Shown here: one piece after another, positions 25,033-33,563 of the stretch
Position numbering within the stretch: position 1 is the stretch's first letter
How the letters are laid out: each line of letters begins with the position of its first letter
DNA from: a virus
Virus record (IMG/VR): IMGVR_UViG_3300028557_000047
Span: 1-55,019 of that record
Length of the DNA: 55,019 nt
Direction: 5' to 3' (one strand)
The notes under the pieces: model-generated
What the model was told of the DNA's origin: nothing
What the model saw: the letters and a program-made list of their open reading frames with translations, nothing else
The model's database searches: none
Program-made: the position numbers and the translations under genes

Positions 25033-26352
25033 ATGAATCTCACAGAAGAAAACCTACGCAATAAGTGGCAGCCAATTCTAGAGCATGCTGACCTTGCCCC
25101 AATCGTTAGCGCCCAGCGCCGCGACATTACTGCTACTCTACTAGAGAACACAGAAATTGCGCTACGCGAAAGCGGCTCTTTCCAAGGTCACACTCTACTT
25201 GGCGAGTCACCAGCCAACGTCACTGGTTCATCCATTGACAATTTCGACCCAGTCCTAATCTCACTTGTCCGTCGTTCAATGCCTAACCTAATGGCATATG
25301 ATATCTGCGGCGTTCAGGCCATGACAGGCCCTTCAGGTCTAATCTTCGCCATGCGCGCCCGTTATGGTGCTCAGAACGGTCCCGAGGCCTTCTACAATGA
25401 AGCCAACACCGGCTTCTCAACCATCGGTTCCGGTAACACTACTGTTAACCTAGCTGGTGGCCGTAATATCGGTGCCAACCTTACTTCTTCTAACAACGCC
25501 GGTTCAAACACCTATAACTATGCTACCGGTCTTGCTACTTCAGTCGGTGAACTATACGGTAACTCAACTGTTGAAATTCCTGAAATGTCCTTCTCAGTCG
25601 AGAAGGTTACTGCAACCGCTGTTACCCGTGCTCTAAAGGCCGAGTACACAATGGAACTTGCGCAGGACCTCAAGTCAATCCACGGTCTAGATGCCGAGAG
25701 CGAACTTGCTAACATCCTATCAGCCGAACTAATTGCCGACATCAACCGTGAAGTTGTCCGCGCCATTAACGTCTCCGCCGTTCAGGGTGCTTCATCCGAT
25801 ACTACTACTGCTGGTATCTTTGACCTAGACACCGACTCAAACGGCCGCTGGTCAGTTGAGAAGTTCAAGGGTCTAATGTTCCAGATCGAGCGTGAAGCTA
25901 ACAAGATTGCCCGTGACACTCGTCGCGGTAAGGGTAACATCGTGATCTGTTCATCTGATGTTGCTTCAGCCCTACAAATGGCTGGTGTCCTTGACTATGC
26001 TCCTGCTCTAAACAGCAACAACCTAAATGTTGATGACACCGGCAATACCTTCGCTGGTGTTCTTAACGGCCGCATGAAGGTCTACATCGACCCATATGCT
26101 GGCACTAACTATATGACCGTCGGTTATAAGGGTGCTGGTAAGTTCGATGCTGGTCTATTCTATTGCCCCTACGTTCCTCTACAAATGGTTCGTGCGACCG
26201 ATACCAGTTCATTCCAGCCCAAGATCGGCTTCAAGACCCGCTATGCCATGGTTGCCAACCCATTTGCCGAAGGTACTACCGAGGGCAATGGCGCTATCAC
26301 TCAAGATACCAACCGGTATTACCGCCGGATCATCGTTCAGAACCTACTATAA
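25033..26352 (+). CDS. gp23: Major capsid protein gp23
   Basis: A 439-residue HK97-fold capsid precursor. Conserved segments include SIDNFDPVLISLVRRSMPNLMAYDICGVQAM near residues 65-95, PEMSFSVEKVTATAVTRALKAEYTMELAQDLKSIHGLDAE, and LFYCPYVPLQMVRA near the end. The N-terminal propeptide probably ends at Glu58 (HTLLGE before SPANVTG), which fits the gp21 rule. It is shorter than T4 gp23 (521), as in marine relatives. Its Leu codons are about two-thirds CTA, the rest CTT/CTC, with no CTG, TTA or TTG that I can find, a marked codon bias. A strong Rho-independent terminator follows. Confidence 0.97.
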   Translation: MNLTEENLRNKWQPILEHADLAPIVSAQRRDITATLLENTEIALRESGSFQGHTLLGESPANVTGSSIDNFDPVLISLVRRSMPNLMAYDICGVQAMTGPSGLIFAMRARYGAQNGPEAFYNEANTGFSTIGSGNTTVNLAGGRNIGANLTSSNNAGSNTYNYATGLATSVGELYGNSTVEIPEMSFSVEKVTATAVTRALKAEYTMELAQDLKSIHGLDAESELANILSAELIADINREVVRAINVSAVQGASSDTTTAGIFDLDTDSNGRWSVEKFKGLMFQIEREANKIARDTRRGKGNIVICSSDVASALQMAGVLDYAPALNSNNLNVDDTGNTFAGVLNGRMKVYIDPYAGTNYMTVGYKGAGKFDAGLFYCPYVPLQMVRATDTSSFQPKIGFKTRYAMVANPFAEGTTEGNGAITQDTNRYYRRIIVQNLL

Positions 26353-26376
26353 GTTTCGGCGCCCACAACTAAGATC

Positions 26377-26403
26377 GGGGGAGCTTTCGGGCTCCCCCTT
26401 TTT
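26377..26403 (+). terminator. Rho-independent terminator after gp23
   Basis: Perfect 8-bp GC stem GGGGGAGC / GCTCCCCC with a six-base TTTCGG loop, followed by TTTTT. Confidence 0.93.
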
Positions 26404-26407
26404 AGCA

Positions 26408-26415
26408 TATAAATA
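26408..26415 (+). promoter_or_regulatory. Late promoter for gp3-like gene
   Basis: Perfect TATAAATA right after the gp23 terminator and 27-34 bases before the next ATG, so the gp3-like gene is uncoupled from capsid transcription. Confidence 0.8.
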
Positions 26416-26441
26416 GAGTAGGAAGAAGAAAAGGATTTGTA

Positions 26442-26960
26442 ATGAGCTTGAATACACAACCCGATAATGTCAATTTTCTATCTCCGGTAGGTTTCAAGAT
26501 GGTGCTTACAAGAGCGCCAACTACTTCGTTTTTTCTACAGAATGTTACCATTCCAGGTATTTCCATGCCATCTACTACACAGCCCACCCCATTTGTAAAA
26601 ATTCCTATCCCTGGGGATCATATCGACTACGAGGATCTTCAGATCGCGTTTAAGCTCGACGAAAATCTCTCAAACTGGCTAGAGATTCACAACTGGCTCG
26701 AAGCTCTTGGATTCCCAGATAAGTTCGAGCAGTATAAGGCTCTGGCAAATAAAGAAAACGGTGATACAGATTTAATCACTTCTGATATTACTGTGACGAT
26801 CCTAAATAGCGCCATGAAACCTAACATCGAATTCAAGTTTGAGGATGCATTTCCCATCTCTCTTAGTTCGTTTGACCTAAATACTATGGATCAGGGGATT
26901 GATTACGTATCATCTAGCGCTACATTCAAGTATAGAAAATATACCATTACAAAGTTGTAA
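26442..26960 (+). CDS. gp3: Tail completion protein gp3-like (tail-tube fold family)
   Basis: A 172-residue protein between gp23 and uvsY, the place held by gp3 (tail tube terminator) in cyanophage genomes. The sequence NFLSPVGFKMVLTRAPTTSFFLQNVTIPGISMPS, PGDHIDYEDLQIAFKLDENLSNWLEIHNWLEALGFPD and the C-terminal FPISLSSFDLNT...YVSSSATFKYRKYTI follow the gp19-like tube domain pattern shared by gp3, gp19 and gp54. Length matches T4 gp3 (176). Synteny favours gp3 over gp54, but the sequence alone does not exclude another tube-fold protein. Confidence 0.65.
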   Translation: MSLNTQPDNVNFLSPVGFKMVLTRAPTTSFFLQNVTIPGISMPSTTQPTPFVKIPIPGDHIDYEDLQIAFKLDENLSNWLEIHNWLEALGFPDKFEQYKALANKENGDTDLITSDITVTILNSAMKPNIEFKFEDAFPISLSSFDLNTMDQGIDYVSSSATFKYRKYTITKL

Positions 26961-26976
26961 TGGGCGCACTTTTTTG

Positions 26977-27005
26977 TTGACATTGAACTAGTACGTGATT
27001 ATAAT
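26977..27005 (+). promoter_or_regulatory. Consensus sigma70 promoter for uvsY-uvsW operon
   Basis: TTGACA and TATAAT, both perfect, separated by 17 bases. This is the best sigma70 match in the window and reads toward uvsY across a 150-base leader. Confidence 0.88.
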
Positions 27006-27072
27006 AGGTTAGTGACCCTGACAAATGAACATAGGTTTCATTACAATCAAACACATCATAAATCATTTTTGT

Positions 27073-27091
27073 TTGGAAGCTTGTCTTCCAA
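27073..27091 (+). other. Hairpin in uvsY leader
   Basis: A 7-bp stem TTGGAAG / CTTCCAA with a five-base loop, about 70 bases before uvsY in a leader of roughly 150 bases that holds no convincing ORF. No U-tract follows; possible mRNA-stability or translational control element. Confidence 0.45.
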
Positions 27092-27159
27092 CGCGAAGCG
27101 GGTTCGGTAAAGTTTATCAGGTTGGGTTAATGCCTGGTTGGACATAGAAAGAGTATAGC

Positions 27160-27594
27160 ATGAAGCTGCAAGATATCTTTGACCTCTGGAAGGTTGATGT
27201 TGAGATCAATAGAAATGAACTAGGCGAGGAAGCACTCAAACTACCAAAGCTACACCACAAGTACTTTAGTATCTTCACGGAAGAAAAGCTAAAGCTTAGA
27301 GCATATGAGGCAGAGCTCAAGAAACTAAGGCTAGACAAGTATGAGTTTTTTACTCAGGGACCTTCGGATGAAACTGAAGCACTTGGTTGGAAACTTCCTC
27401 CAATTGGTAGAATAATTAAAGCCGATGCCAATAACTACATCGACGTAGATGAAGAAGTGGTTAAGCAGACTCTGCGGATCGGCATTCAGCAGGAAAAGAT
27501 TGCACTTCTGGACTCGATTATCCGCTCGCTAAATACTAGAGGCTTCTTGATTAAGAACGCCATCGACTGGGCGAGATTCCAAGTAGGCGGATAG
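27160..27594 (+). CDS. uvsY: UvsY recombination mediator
   Basis: A 144-residue protein that loads UvsX recombinase onto gp32-coated single-stranded DNA. It starts KLQDIFDLWKVDVEI and carries LPKLHHKYFSIFTEEKLKL (the LKxxY-like DNA-binding region of UvsY), and ends in SIIRSLNTRGFLIKNAIDWARFQVGG, all typical of T4-like UvsY. Length matches T4 (137). It is followed by uvsW after three bases. Confidence 0.93.
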   Translation: MKLQDIFDLWKVDVEINRNELGEEALKLPKLHHKYFSIFTEEKLKLRAYEAELKKLRLDKYEFFTQGPSDETEALGWKLPPIGRIIKADANNYIDVDEEVVKQTLRIGIQQEKIALLDSIIRSLNTRGFLIKNAIDWARFQVGG

Positions 27595-27597
27595 AGT

Positions 27598-29070
27598 ATG
27601 GACAGAATTCATCTACAGTATGTGAACGAGAGCTATGTAAAAGTAGTGGCGGATATGGCCCTCATGGCAGAGCTCAACGATCACTTTACCTACTTTGCAG
27701 AGAACTATAAGTTTCACCCAAAGTTCAAGATGGGCTTCTGGGATGGCAAGATACGACTTCTCAATATGATGACTGGGCTAATCTACGCAGGTCTTGCTCA
27801 TAAGATCAAGAAGTTCTGTGACAGTAGAGGTTATACATTTACGTTTGACGATCAGCTAGCATATGACGATGTATCTGTAGCCGAGGTGCGGAAGTTTATC
27901 AAGACTCTGAACCTACCTGCAGATAGAGAGCCTCGTGAATATCAAGTGGATGCGGTGGTAAAGTGTCTTAGGTCCCGCCGCAGAACTCTACTATCTCCTA
28001 CCAGCTCTGGTAAGTCACTCATCATCTACATACTATGTATGTGGTACAATACCAAGCAACTAATCATTGTGCCTACTACTGGTCTTGTTCTACAGATGAC
28101 AGCAGACTTTGAATCATATGGCTATAAGGGCACGATCCATAAGTCTACCGACAAGCTTAACAAAGGTCTCATCGAAGAACCTATCACTATAGCTTGCTGG
28201 CAGTCGATTGATAACGGTAAGTATAGTGTTCCGACTGCATGGTACTCTCAGTTTAAGTGTGTTATTGTAGACGAAGCTCATACTGCCAAGGCTACACAGA
28301 TCATCAAGATTGTTTCCAAGATGACCAAGTGTAAGTATCGCTTTGGCACTACGGGTACACTGGATGATAAGGACCTAAACACTGCCACCATCGAAGGACT
28401 ATTTGGTCCAAAGTATGCGGTTACTACCACAAAAGAACTAATGAATGATGGGCACGTCTCAAAGCTTACCATTAAGTGTATTATACTAAAGCACACAGAA
28501 AAGTCAAGGAAAGAATTCAAGGCTAAAGGAACTACCTACCCGGAAGAGATTGACTTTATCGTAGGGCACAATAGGCGGAACCATTTTATTAAGAATCTGG
28601 CGCTTTCCCTTAAAGGAAACAAACTTATCTTCTTTAAGTTGGTTGACAAACATGGCAAAGTGTTATATGATATACTTAAGGATGAAGCTAAAAATGTATT
28701 CTACATTGATGGCGCCGTAAAAGCCGTTGATCGGGAAGCAATTCGTACCGCAATCGAACAAGAAGAAGATGCAATACTTCTAGCTTCCCTGGGAACAACC
28801 TCAACCGGGGTTTCTATCAATCGACTTAAGCATATGATTGCCGCCTCTCCGTCAAAGTCAAAGATCAAAGTTCTACAGTCAATCGGTCGACTTCTGCGCC
28901 TGCACGAGGACAAGGAAGCTACAGGTGCTATCCTTTATGATATCGTTGACGACCTAGGCACAAAATCCAGCCAGAACTATACACTAAAGCACTTTGCCGA
29001 ACGTATCAAAATCTATGATCGTGAAGGCTTTGATTACAAAATCTATGTAGTAGGAATGAGAGATGAGTGA
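27598..29070 (+). CDS. uvsW: UvsW helicase
   Basis: A 490-residue superfamily 2 helicase that unwinds branched DNA and R-loops, shutting off origin replication late in T4 infection. It has an N-terminal DNA-binding domain (ENYKFHPKFKMGFWDGKIRL), Walker A SPTSSGKSLI (about 132-141), DEAH box VDEAHT (about 223), a motif III-like FGTTGTL, and motif VI QSIGRLLRLH. Length matches T4 (503). The stop overlaps the next gene by eight bases. Confidence 0.95.
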   Translation: MDRIHLQYVNESYVKVVADMALMAELNDHFTYFAENYKFHPKFKMGFWDGKIRLLNMMTGLIYAGLAHKIKKFCDSRGYTFTFDDQLAYDDVSVAEVRKFIKTLNLPADREPREYQVDAVVKCLRSRRRTLLSPTSSGKSLIIYILCMWYNTKQLIIVPTTGLVLQMTADFESYGYKGTIHKSTDKLNKGLIEEPITIACWQSIDNGKYSVPTAWYSQFKCVIVDEAHTAKATQIIKIVSKMTKCKYRFGTTGTLDDKDLNTATIEGLFGPKYAVTTTKELMNDGHVSKLTIKCIILKHTEKSRKEFKAKGTTYPEEIDFIVGHNRRNHFIKNLALSLKGNKLIFFKLVDKHGKVLYDILKDEAKNVFYIDGAVKAVDREAIRTAIEQEEDAILLASLGTTSTGVSINRLKHMIAASPSKSKIKVLQSIGRLLRLHEDKEATGAILYDIVDDLGTKSSQNYTLKHFAERIKIYDREGFDYKIYVVGMRDE

Positions 29071-29380
29071 ACGGTACCTTCTTATTAAGCTTTGTAACGG
29101 TGAGGAACTCATCGGCGAAGTAGTATCCTCTGAGGGTAGCAATGAGATGCTCATCCACAAACCAATGTCAATTAGTCAAGGAAGTATTTCCAGGTATCAC
29201 TACTATAGAGATGAAGATGATCCATATGTAGTGCTGTTTAAGCATGGGATAATCTCTACCGCTACTCCGGGCGCCCAATACATCAACTTCTATCTAAAGT
29301 GTCTTGATCTTGAGAAAGGTATGACCACCGTTCCAGTTCTAGCAGATACTGTGTTTGAAGGAACAGGCACTATCAACTAA
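29063..29380 (+). CDS. Sm/SH3-like conserved phage protein
   Basis: A 105-residue conserved protein overlapping the uvsW 3' end. It begins RYLLIKLCNGEELIGEVVS, the LxxGxELIGEV pattern of Sm-like or SH3-like barrels, followed by MLIHKPMSI, and ends with a helix (INFYLKCLDLEK). Comparable small proteins sit between uvsW and gp55 in other marine T4-like phages. No biochemical function is known to me; the Sm-like fold is an inference from the strand pattern, and RNA binding would be a guess. Confidence 0.6.
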   Translation: MSERYLLIKLCNGEELIGEVVSSEGSNEMLIHKPMSISQGSISRYHYYRDEDDPYVVLFKHGIISTATPGAQYINFYLKCLDLEKGMTTVPVLADTVFEGTGTIN

Positions 29381-29386
29381 GTTGTG

Positions 29387-29414
29387 TTGACTTTATTACA
29401 GTTTGTGATACTAT
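29387..29414 (+). promoter_or_regulatory. Sigma70-type promoter for gp55
   Basis: TTGACT, 16 bases, TACTAT, a member of the recurring TTGAC(A/T)/TACTAT family seen at many accessory genes. AGGAGAC lies before the gp55 ATG. Confidence 0.75.
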
Positions 29415-29441
29415 GACTATATTATACCCAGGAGACTACCA

Positions 29442-30023
29442 ATGACAGCAAAGCCGAAGCCCGCGCACTATGTCGATAACAAGCTGCTTTATCAAGTGAT
29501 GAAGGAGTACATTGATGCTGTCAACGAGGCTGAGCGCGCCGGCAAGGAAAAGCCTAAGATTCCAAAGTATGTTGGTGAATGTATTGTTAAAATCTCCACT
29601 AGACTAGCTAGCCGCCCGAACTTCTACAACTATTCCTACAAGGATGATATGATATCGGACGGCATTGAGACTTGTTGTAGGTATCTGCATAACTTCTCTA
29701 CAGAAAAATCACAGAATCCATTTAGTTACTTCACACAGATCATCTACTACTCTTTCCTACAGCGGATTGCTAAAGAGAAGAAGCAAGCTTATGTGAAATC
29801 AAAGGCAATGGAAACCTACAGCATCATGAATATGCTAGTGGACCAGCCATTTAGTGATGATCACTTTACACTACCTGATTCCATTGCCAAGACCATTCCT
29901 GGTGATAAGATCAAGGACTATGAAGATACTATGAACGCCAAAAAGAAAATGAAACTTAAACCAGCAAAAGGACTTGACAAGTTTATTCCGGTCGAGGAAG
30001 AGGAGGAAGATTATGGATCATGA
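29442..30023 (+). CDS. gp55: Late-transcription sigma factor gp55
   Basis: A 193-residue highly diverged sigma70-family protein that recognises TATAAATA late promoters with host RNA polymerase and the gp45 clamp. The core segment MISDGIETCCRYLHNFSTEKSQNPFSYFTQIIYYSFLQRI corresponds to sigma region 2 (polymerase binding and promoter melting). Length matches T4 gp55 (185). Its own promoter is sigma70-like rather than late-type, consistent with middle expression. The presence of about ten TATAAATA sites in the window fits this factor. Confidence 0.93.
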   Translation: MTAKPKPAHYVDNKLLYQVMKEYIDAVNEAERAGKEKPKIPKYVGECIVKISTRLASRPNFYNYSYKDDMISDGIETCCRYLHNFSTEKSQNPFSYFTQIIYYSFLQRIAKEKKQAYVKSKAMETYSIMNMLVDQPFSDDHFTLPDSIAKTIPGDKIKDYEDTMNAKKKMKLKPAKGLDKFIPVEEEEEDYGS

Positions 30024-30195
30024 TAACGTGCCTGTGGCTATTCAGCAGATGTTTAGCAATGCAATGGATCAGACCACACCAAAGCACATCCGTTATAACT
30101 ATGTTGTGTCCATGCGCGCCGTGATTAAGTATTGTGAACGCGCTATTGCTAGCTATGAGAAATCACTAATTGGTTCGCCGGAGAAAAAGAAGTAA
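30013..30195 (+). CDS. Small conserved protein downstream of gp55
   Basis: A 60-residue protein starting at ATG 30013, which overlaps the gp55 end; GAGGAAG precedes it at good spacing, so an upstream in-frame ATG at 29974 is not used. The sequence MDHDNVPVAIQQMFSNAMDQTTPKHIRYNYVVSMRAVIKYCERAI is helical and mildly basic at its end. Similar 60-residue proteins accompany gp55 in marine T4-like phages. Function unknown; a late-transcription accessory would be a position-based guess. Confidence 0.6.
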   Translation: MDHDNVPVAIQQMFSNAMDQTTPKHIRYNYVVSMRAVIKYCERAIASYEKSLIGSPEKKK

Positions 30196-30202
30196 ACATT
30201 AG

Positions 30203-30218
30203 AAGAAGGTGCCTTCTT
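30203..30218 (+). other. Weak hairpin before gp47
   Basis: AAGAAG / CTTCTT with a four-base loop, followed by T-rich sequence, in the 50-base gap between the gp55 operon and gp47. It may be a weak terminator or attenuator. Confidence 0.35.
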
Positions 30219-30246
30219 TGTTACAACGGAACTTGGAGATATATGA

Positions 30247-31308
30247 ATGAAGATTGCCCTGATAAATGATCAGCATTTTGGCGCAAGAAATGATAGCATA
30301 AAATTTCTAGACTATATGGAAAAATTCTATAGTAAAGTATTCTTTCCTTATCTGGAAGAGCATAACATCACGCGCATCATTGATGGCGGGGATACGTTTG
30401 ACCGTAGAAAGTATGTAAATTTTTATACTTTAGAAAGAGCTAAGAAATTTTGGTTTGACCCGATTGAAGAAAAAGGTCTTCGGCTAGATGTGATAGTTGG
30501 TAACCACTGCACATACTTCAAAAACACCAATGAGGTTAACTCACCTAATATTTTACTAAACCAATATAATAATGTGTTCGTCTATTCTGAACCAGTAGAA
30601 CTAGAGATTGATGGACTTAAGATTGCTCTGCTGCCCTGGGTATGCTCTGGAAACTATGTGGAAAGCATGAAGTTCATCGAGAACACCACGGCGACAGTTC
30701 TGTATGGGCACCTGGAACTCACTGGGTTTGAAATGTATCGTGGCGCTATGAATGAGCACGGCATGGACCCATCGGTCTTTTCCAAGTTTCAGATTGTCAT
30801 GTCAGGGCACTTTCACACCAAATCTACCAAAAAGAATATCCACTACCTTGGCGCACCATATGAGATGACTTGGTCGGACTATGATGATGCTCGGGGCTTC
30901 CATGTGTTTGATACTGAAACTTTAGAGTTGACATATATTAAGAATCCATATAGTATCTTCCATAAGGTGTATTATAACGACTTGGATAAGACACTTGACG
31001 AAGTACTAAACTTTGATCCTTCTGTCTATACCAACACGTTTGTAAAATTAGTCGTTAGGGCTAAGAGCAATCCCTACTGGCTGGATATGGTGGTGGAGAA
31101 ACTAGAGGCAGCTGATGTTCTTGATCTACAGATCATTGAAGATAATATCGGACTTGCTCTAGATGACGACAGTGACACCGTGGATGAAGCAGATGATACC
31201 CTGGTCATCCTAAAGAAATATGTGGACCAACTCGAGACAAATGTAGACCGAGGACTCATTAACAAGTTCATCTCGGACCTGCATCACGAAGCGCTTAACC
31301 TGGAGTAA
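30247..31308 (+). CDS. gp47: Recombination nuclease subunit gp47 (Mre11/SbcD-like)
   Basis: A 353-residue metallophosphoesterase. The five Mre11 motifs are visible: NDQHFGAR, DGGDTFDRR, VGNHC, LYGHLE and SGHFHTKS, providing the His/Asp/Asn ligands for two Mn ions. It forms the gp46/gp47 complex that resects DNA ends for recombination-dependent replication. Length is close to T4 (339). It is separated from gp46 by two bases. Confidence 0.96.
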   Translation: MKIALINDQHFGARNDSIKFLDYMEKFYSKVFFPYLEEHNITRIIDGGDTFDRRKYVNFYTLERAKKFWFDPIEEKGLRLDVIVGNHCTYFKNTNEVNSPNILLNQYNNVFVYSEPVELEIDGLKIALLPWVCSGNYVESMKFIENTTATVLYGHLELTGFEMYRGAMNEHGMDPSVFSKFQIVMSGHFHTKSTKKNIHYLGAPYEMTWSDYDDARGFHVFDTETLELTYIKNPYSIFHKVYYNDLDKTLDEVLNFDPSVYTNTFVKLVVRAKSNPYWLDMVVEKLEAADVLDLQIIEDNIGLALDDDSDTVDEADDTLVILKKYVDQLETNVDRGLINKFISDLHHEALNLE

Positions 31309-31310
31309 CT

Positions 31311-33023
31311 ATGAAATTAGACTTTAAGAAAATCAGGTGGCAGAATTTTCTATCTACTGGTAATGTTTTTACTGAAATTCAACTGAACCGTTCCAAGTCT
31401 ACCATGATCGTCGGTGAGAACGGTGCGGGTAAATCTACTCTGCTCGATGCGCTACTTTATGTTCTATATGGTAAACCATTCCGCAATATCAATAAGCCTC
31501 AGCTTGTCAACAGCATAACAAAGAAGGACCTATTGGTCGAGATTGAATTCTCTACCGGTGGCAAAGAATACCTAGTCCGTCGTGGTATGAAGCCTAACAT
31601 CTTTGAAATCATAATCGACGGTAAACTGCTCAACCAATCTGCAAGTGTTAAAGAATACCAGGACCTTCTAGAGAAGAACATTCTCCAGATGAATACCAAG
31701 TCGTTCAGTCAGATTGTAGTCCTAGGTTCCGCCAACTATATGCCTTTCATGCAACTACCTGCACAGCATAGGCGAGAGGTAATCGAGGACCTTCTAGACA
31801 TTCAAATCTTCTCGGTGATGAATAGCCTACTTAAGACCAAAATTGCAGACAACAAGACCTCCATAAGTGATACGGACTATCGTATTGCTCTATGCGAGCA
31901 GAAGTTGGATATGCACCGTAAGCATCTTGATGGGCTAAAGCAGAACAATGATGCCATCATCAAGCACAAAGAAGGAAAGATCAAGGAGCACCAGGAACGA
32001 ATTGCACAGATTGACCTAGAACTATCAGCAAGGTATGTGGAAATCTCCGATCTTTCATCCACCATTACGGGCTTTGCCGGAACATTTGAACGGAACAAGA
32101 AACTAGTTGATACCAAGAAAGCACTAGAAGACAGAATTAAGAAACTCACTAAGGAAATTGCATTCTATCAGGAAAACGACAACTGCCCGACTTGTCACCA
32201 AGGCATTGAGCATAACTTTAAGAGTACTGTTGTCTCAACTAAGGAAACAAAGATTGATGAAGTGAATGCCGGGCTAGAGAAGCTTGACATTAGTTGGAGA
32301 AAAGTACTAGATAGACTTGACCAAATCTCCGAAGTACAAAGGCAAATCAATGAACTGAATGCCACTATTGCCGATCTAAATAAAGACAGGTGGTTTGCGA
32401 CTGGGCACATTGCAGAACTTGCTAAGGAACTGGCACTTCTAAATAAACCAGCTGAAACTCGCTCTAATAATGTGACAGAACTATATACTATCAATGCCGA
32501 ATTGTCAGACTTTAAGAAGCAAAAGGAACAACTAGTTAACAGCCGAGAACTCTACGAGGTGTCTGGGTATCTACTTAAGGATGGTGGTATCAAGTCCAAA
32601 ATCATCCGTCAGTATATTCCCATCATGAACAAGATCATCAATAAGTATCTAGCTTCAATGAACTTCTTTGTCAACTTTGAACTCGACGATTCGTTCAACG
32701 AAACTATCAAATCAAGAGGAAGGGATGACTTTACCTATTCCTCATTTAGTGAAGGTGAAAAGGCTAGACTAGACCTAGCACTCATGTTCACTTGGCGCGC
32801 CCTGGCAAAACTAAGAAACTCTGCTTCTACTAACTTGCTCATCTTGGATGAAGTTTTTGACTCATCACTTGATACCGCAGGTAATGACTATCTAACTGAT
32901 ATTCTAGACCTGCACACGGATGGTAACGTATTTGTAATCAGTCACAAATCTACAGGCAGAGACAAGTTCCATAGTATTATTGAGTTCACAAAACACAAGA
33001 ACTTTAGCAGGATAGAACAATGA
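31311..33023 (+). CDS. gp46: Recombination nuclease subunit gp46 (Rad50/SbcC-like)
   Basis: A 570-residue SMC-like ATPase. It has Walker A GENGAGKST (35-43), long coiled coils on each side of a zinc hook CPTCHQ (about 291), an ABC signature SFSEGEKARLDLAL (about 479), Walker B LLILDEVFDSSLD (about 510) and the H-loop VISHK. Length matches T4 gp46 (560). Its stop overlaps the deformylase start as ATGA. Confidence 0.96.
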   Translation: MKLDFKKIRWQNFLSTGNVFTEIQLNRSKSTMIVGENGAGKSTLLDALLYVLYGKPFRNINKPQLVNSITKKDLLVEIEFSTGGKEYLVRRGMKPNIFEIIIDGKLLNQSASVKEYQDLLEKNILQMNTKSFSQIVVLGSANYMPFMQLPAQHRREVIEDLLDIQIFSVMNSLLKTKIADNKTSISDTDYRIALCEQKLDMHRKHLDGLKQNNDAIIKHKEGKIKEHQERIAQIDLELSARYVEISDLSSTITGFAGTFERNKKLVDTKKALEDRIKKLTKEIAFYQENDNCPTCHQGIEHNFKSTVVSTKETKIDEVNAGLEKLDISWRKVLDRLDQISEVQRQINELNATIADLNKDRWFATGHIAELAKELALLNKPAETRSNNVTELYTINAELSDFKKQKEQLVNSRELYEVSGYLLKDGGIKSKIIRQYIPIMNKIINKYLASMNFFVNFELDDSFNETIKSRGRDDFTYSSFSEGEKARLDLALMFTWRALAKLRNSASTNLLILDEVFDSSLDTAGNDYLTDILDLHTDGNVFVISHKSTGRDKFHSIIEFTKHKNFSRIEQ

Positions 33024-33511
33024 ATCTAGTAGCATCAACCGACCCCATCCTAAAGACTGCCGCATTGCCATTTGAGTTTGGTGACCAAATGCCAGTGAAT
33101 CCAATCGAGCTATATAATGATATGGCAAAGTTTATGCTAGAGAAATCTGGACTAGGTTTATCCGCTAATCAGGTCGGGCTACCATATCGATTTTTTGTGA
33201 TGCGAGCTGAGGAAGTGATTGGGTGCTTCAATCCTAAGATTGTGGACTTTGGTGAGCAGACTGTCTATTTGGATGAAGGCTGTCTATCATTTCCAGGGCT
33301 CTTCATTAAAGTAAAGCGCCCGGCAAATATCAAGGTTCGCTATACAGAACCAAATGGCAACACCGTGACCAGAAAGTTCAGTGGGATGTCAGCTAGAATC
33401 TTTCAGCACGAACTTGACCATCTAGATGGTGTGACCTATAAACAAAGAGCCGCTAGAATCCATCTGGAAAGAGCCGAACGGGCAAAACACGCAGCAAAGA
33501 AAGCTAAATAG
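33020..33511 (+). CDS. def: Peptide deformylase
   Basis: A 163-residue deformylase that removes formyl groups from nascent proteins. All three metal-site motifs are present: GLSANQVG (46-53), EGCLS (86-90, Cys ligand) and HELDH (130-134, two His ligands and catalytic Glu). The C-terminal helix of bacterial enzymes is reduced to a short Lys/Arg/Ala-rich tail (HLERAERAKHAAKKAK). Phage deformylases are common in marine T4-like genomes, where they are thought to support host or phage protein turnover. It is coupled to gp46 through ATGA overlap. Confidence 0.95.
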   Translation: MNLVASTDPILKTAALPFEFGDQMPVNPIELYNDMAKFMLEKSGLGLSANQVGLPYRFFVMRAEEVIGCFNPKIVDFGEQTVYLDEGCLSFPGLFIKVKRPANIKVRYTEPNGNTVTRKFSGMSARIFQHELDHLDGVTYKQRAARIHLERAERAKHAAKKAK

Positions 33512-33515
33512 CCGG

Positions 33516-33544
33516 TTGACATTAATATCAGCCCAATGTAAAGT
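33516..33544 (+). promoter_or_regulatory. Probable sigma70-type promoter
   Basis: TTGACATTAAT matches the left half of the recurring promoter cassette. A TAAAGT at 17 bases could be the -10; a better TATAAT at 33548 is 26 bases away, too far for this -35. The exact -10 is unresolved. Confidence 0.45.
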
Positions 33545-33563
33545 GGATATAATAAAGGAGAAC

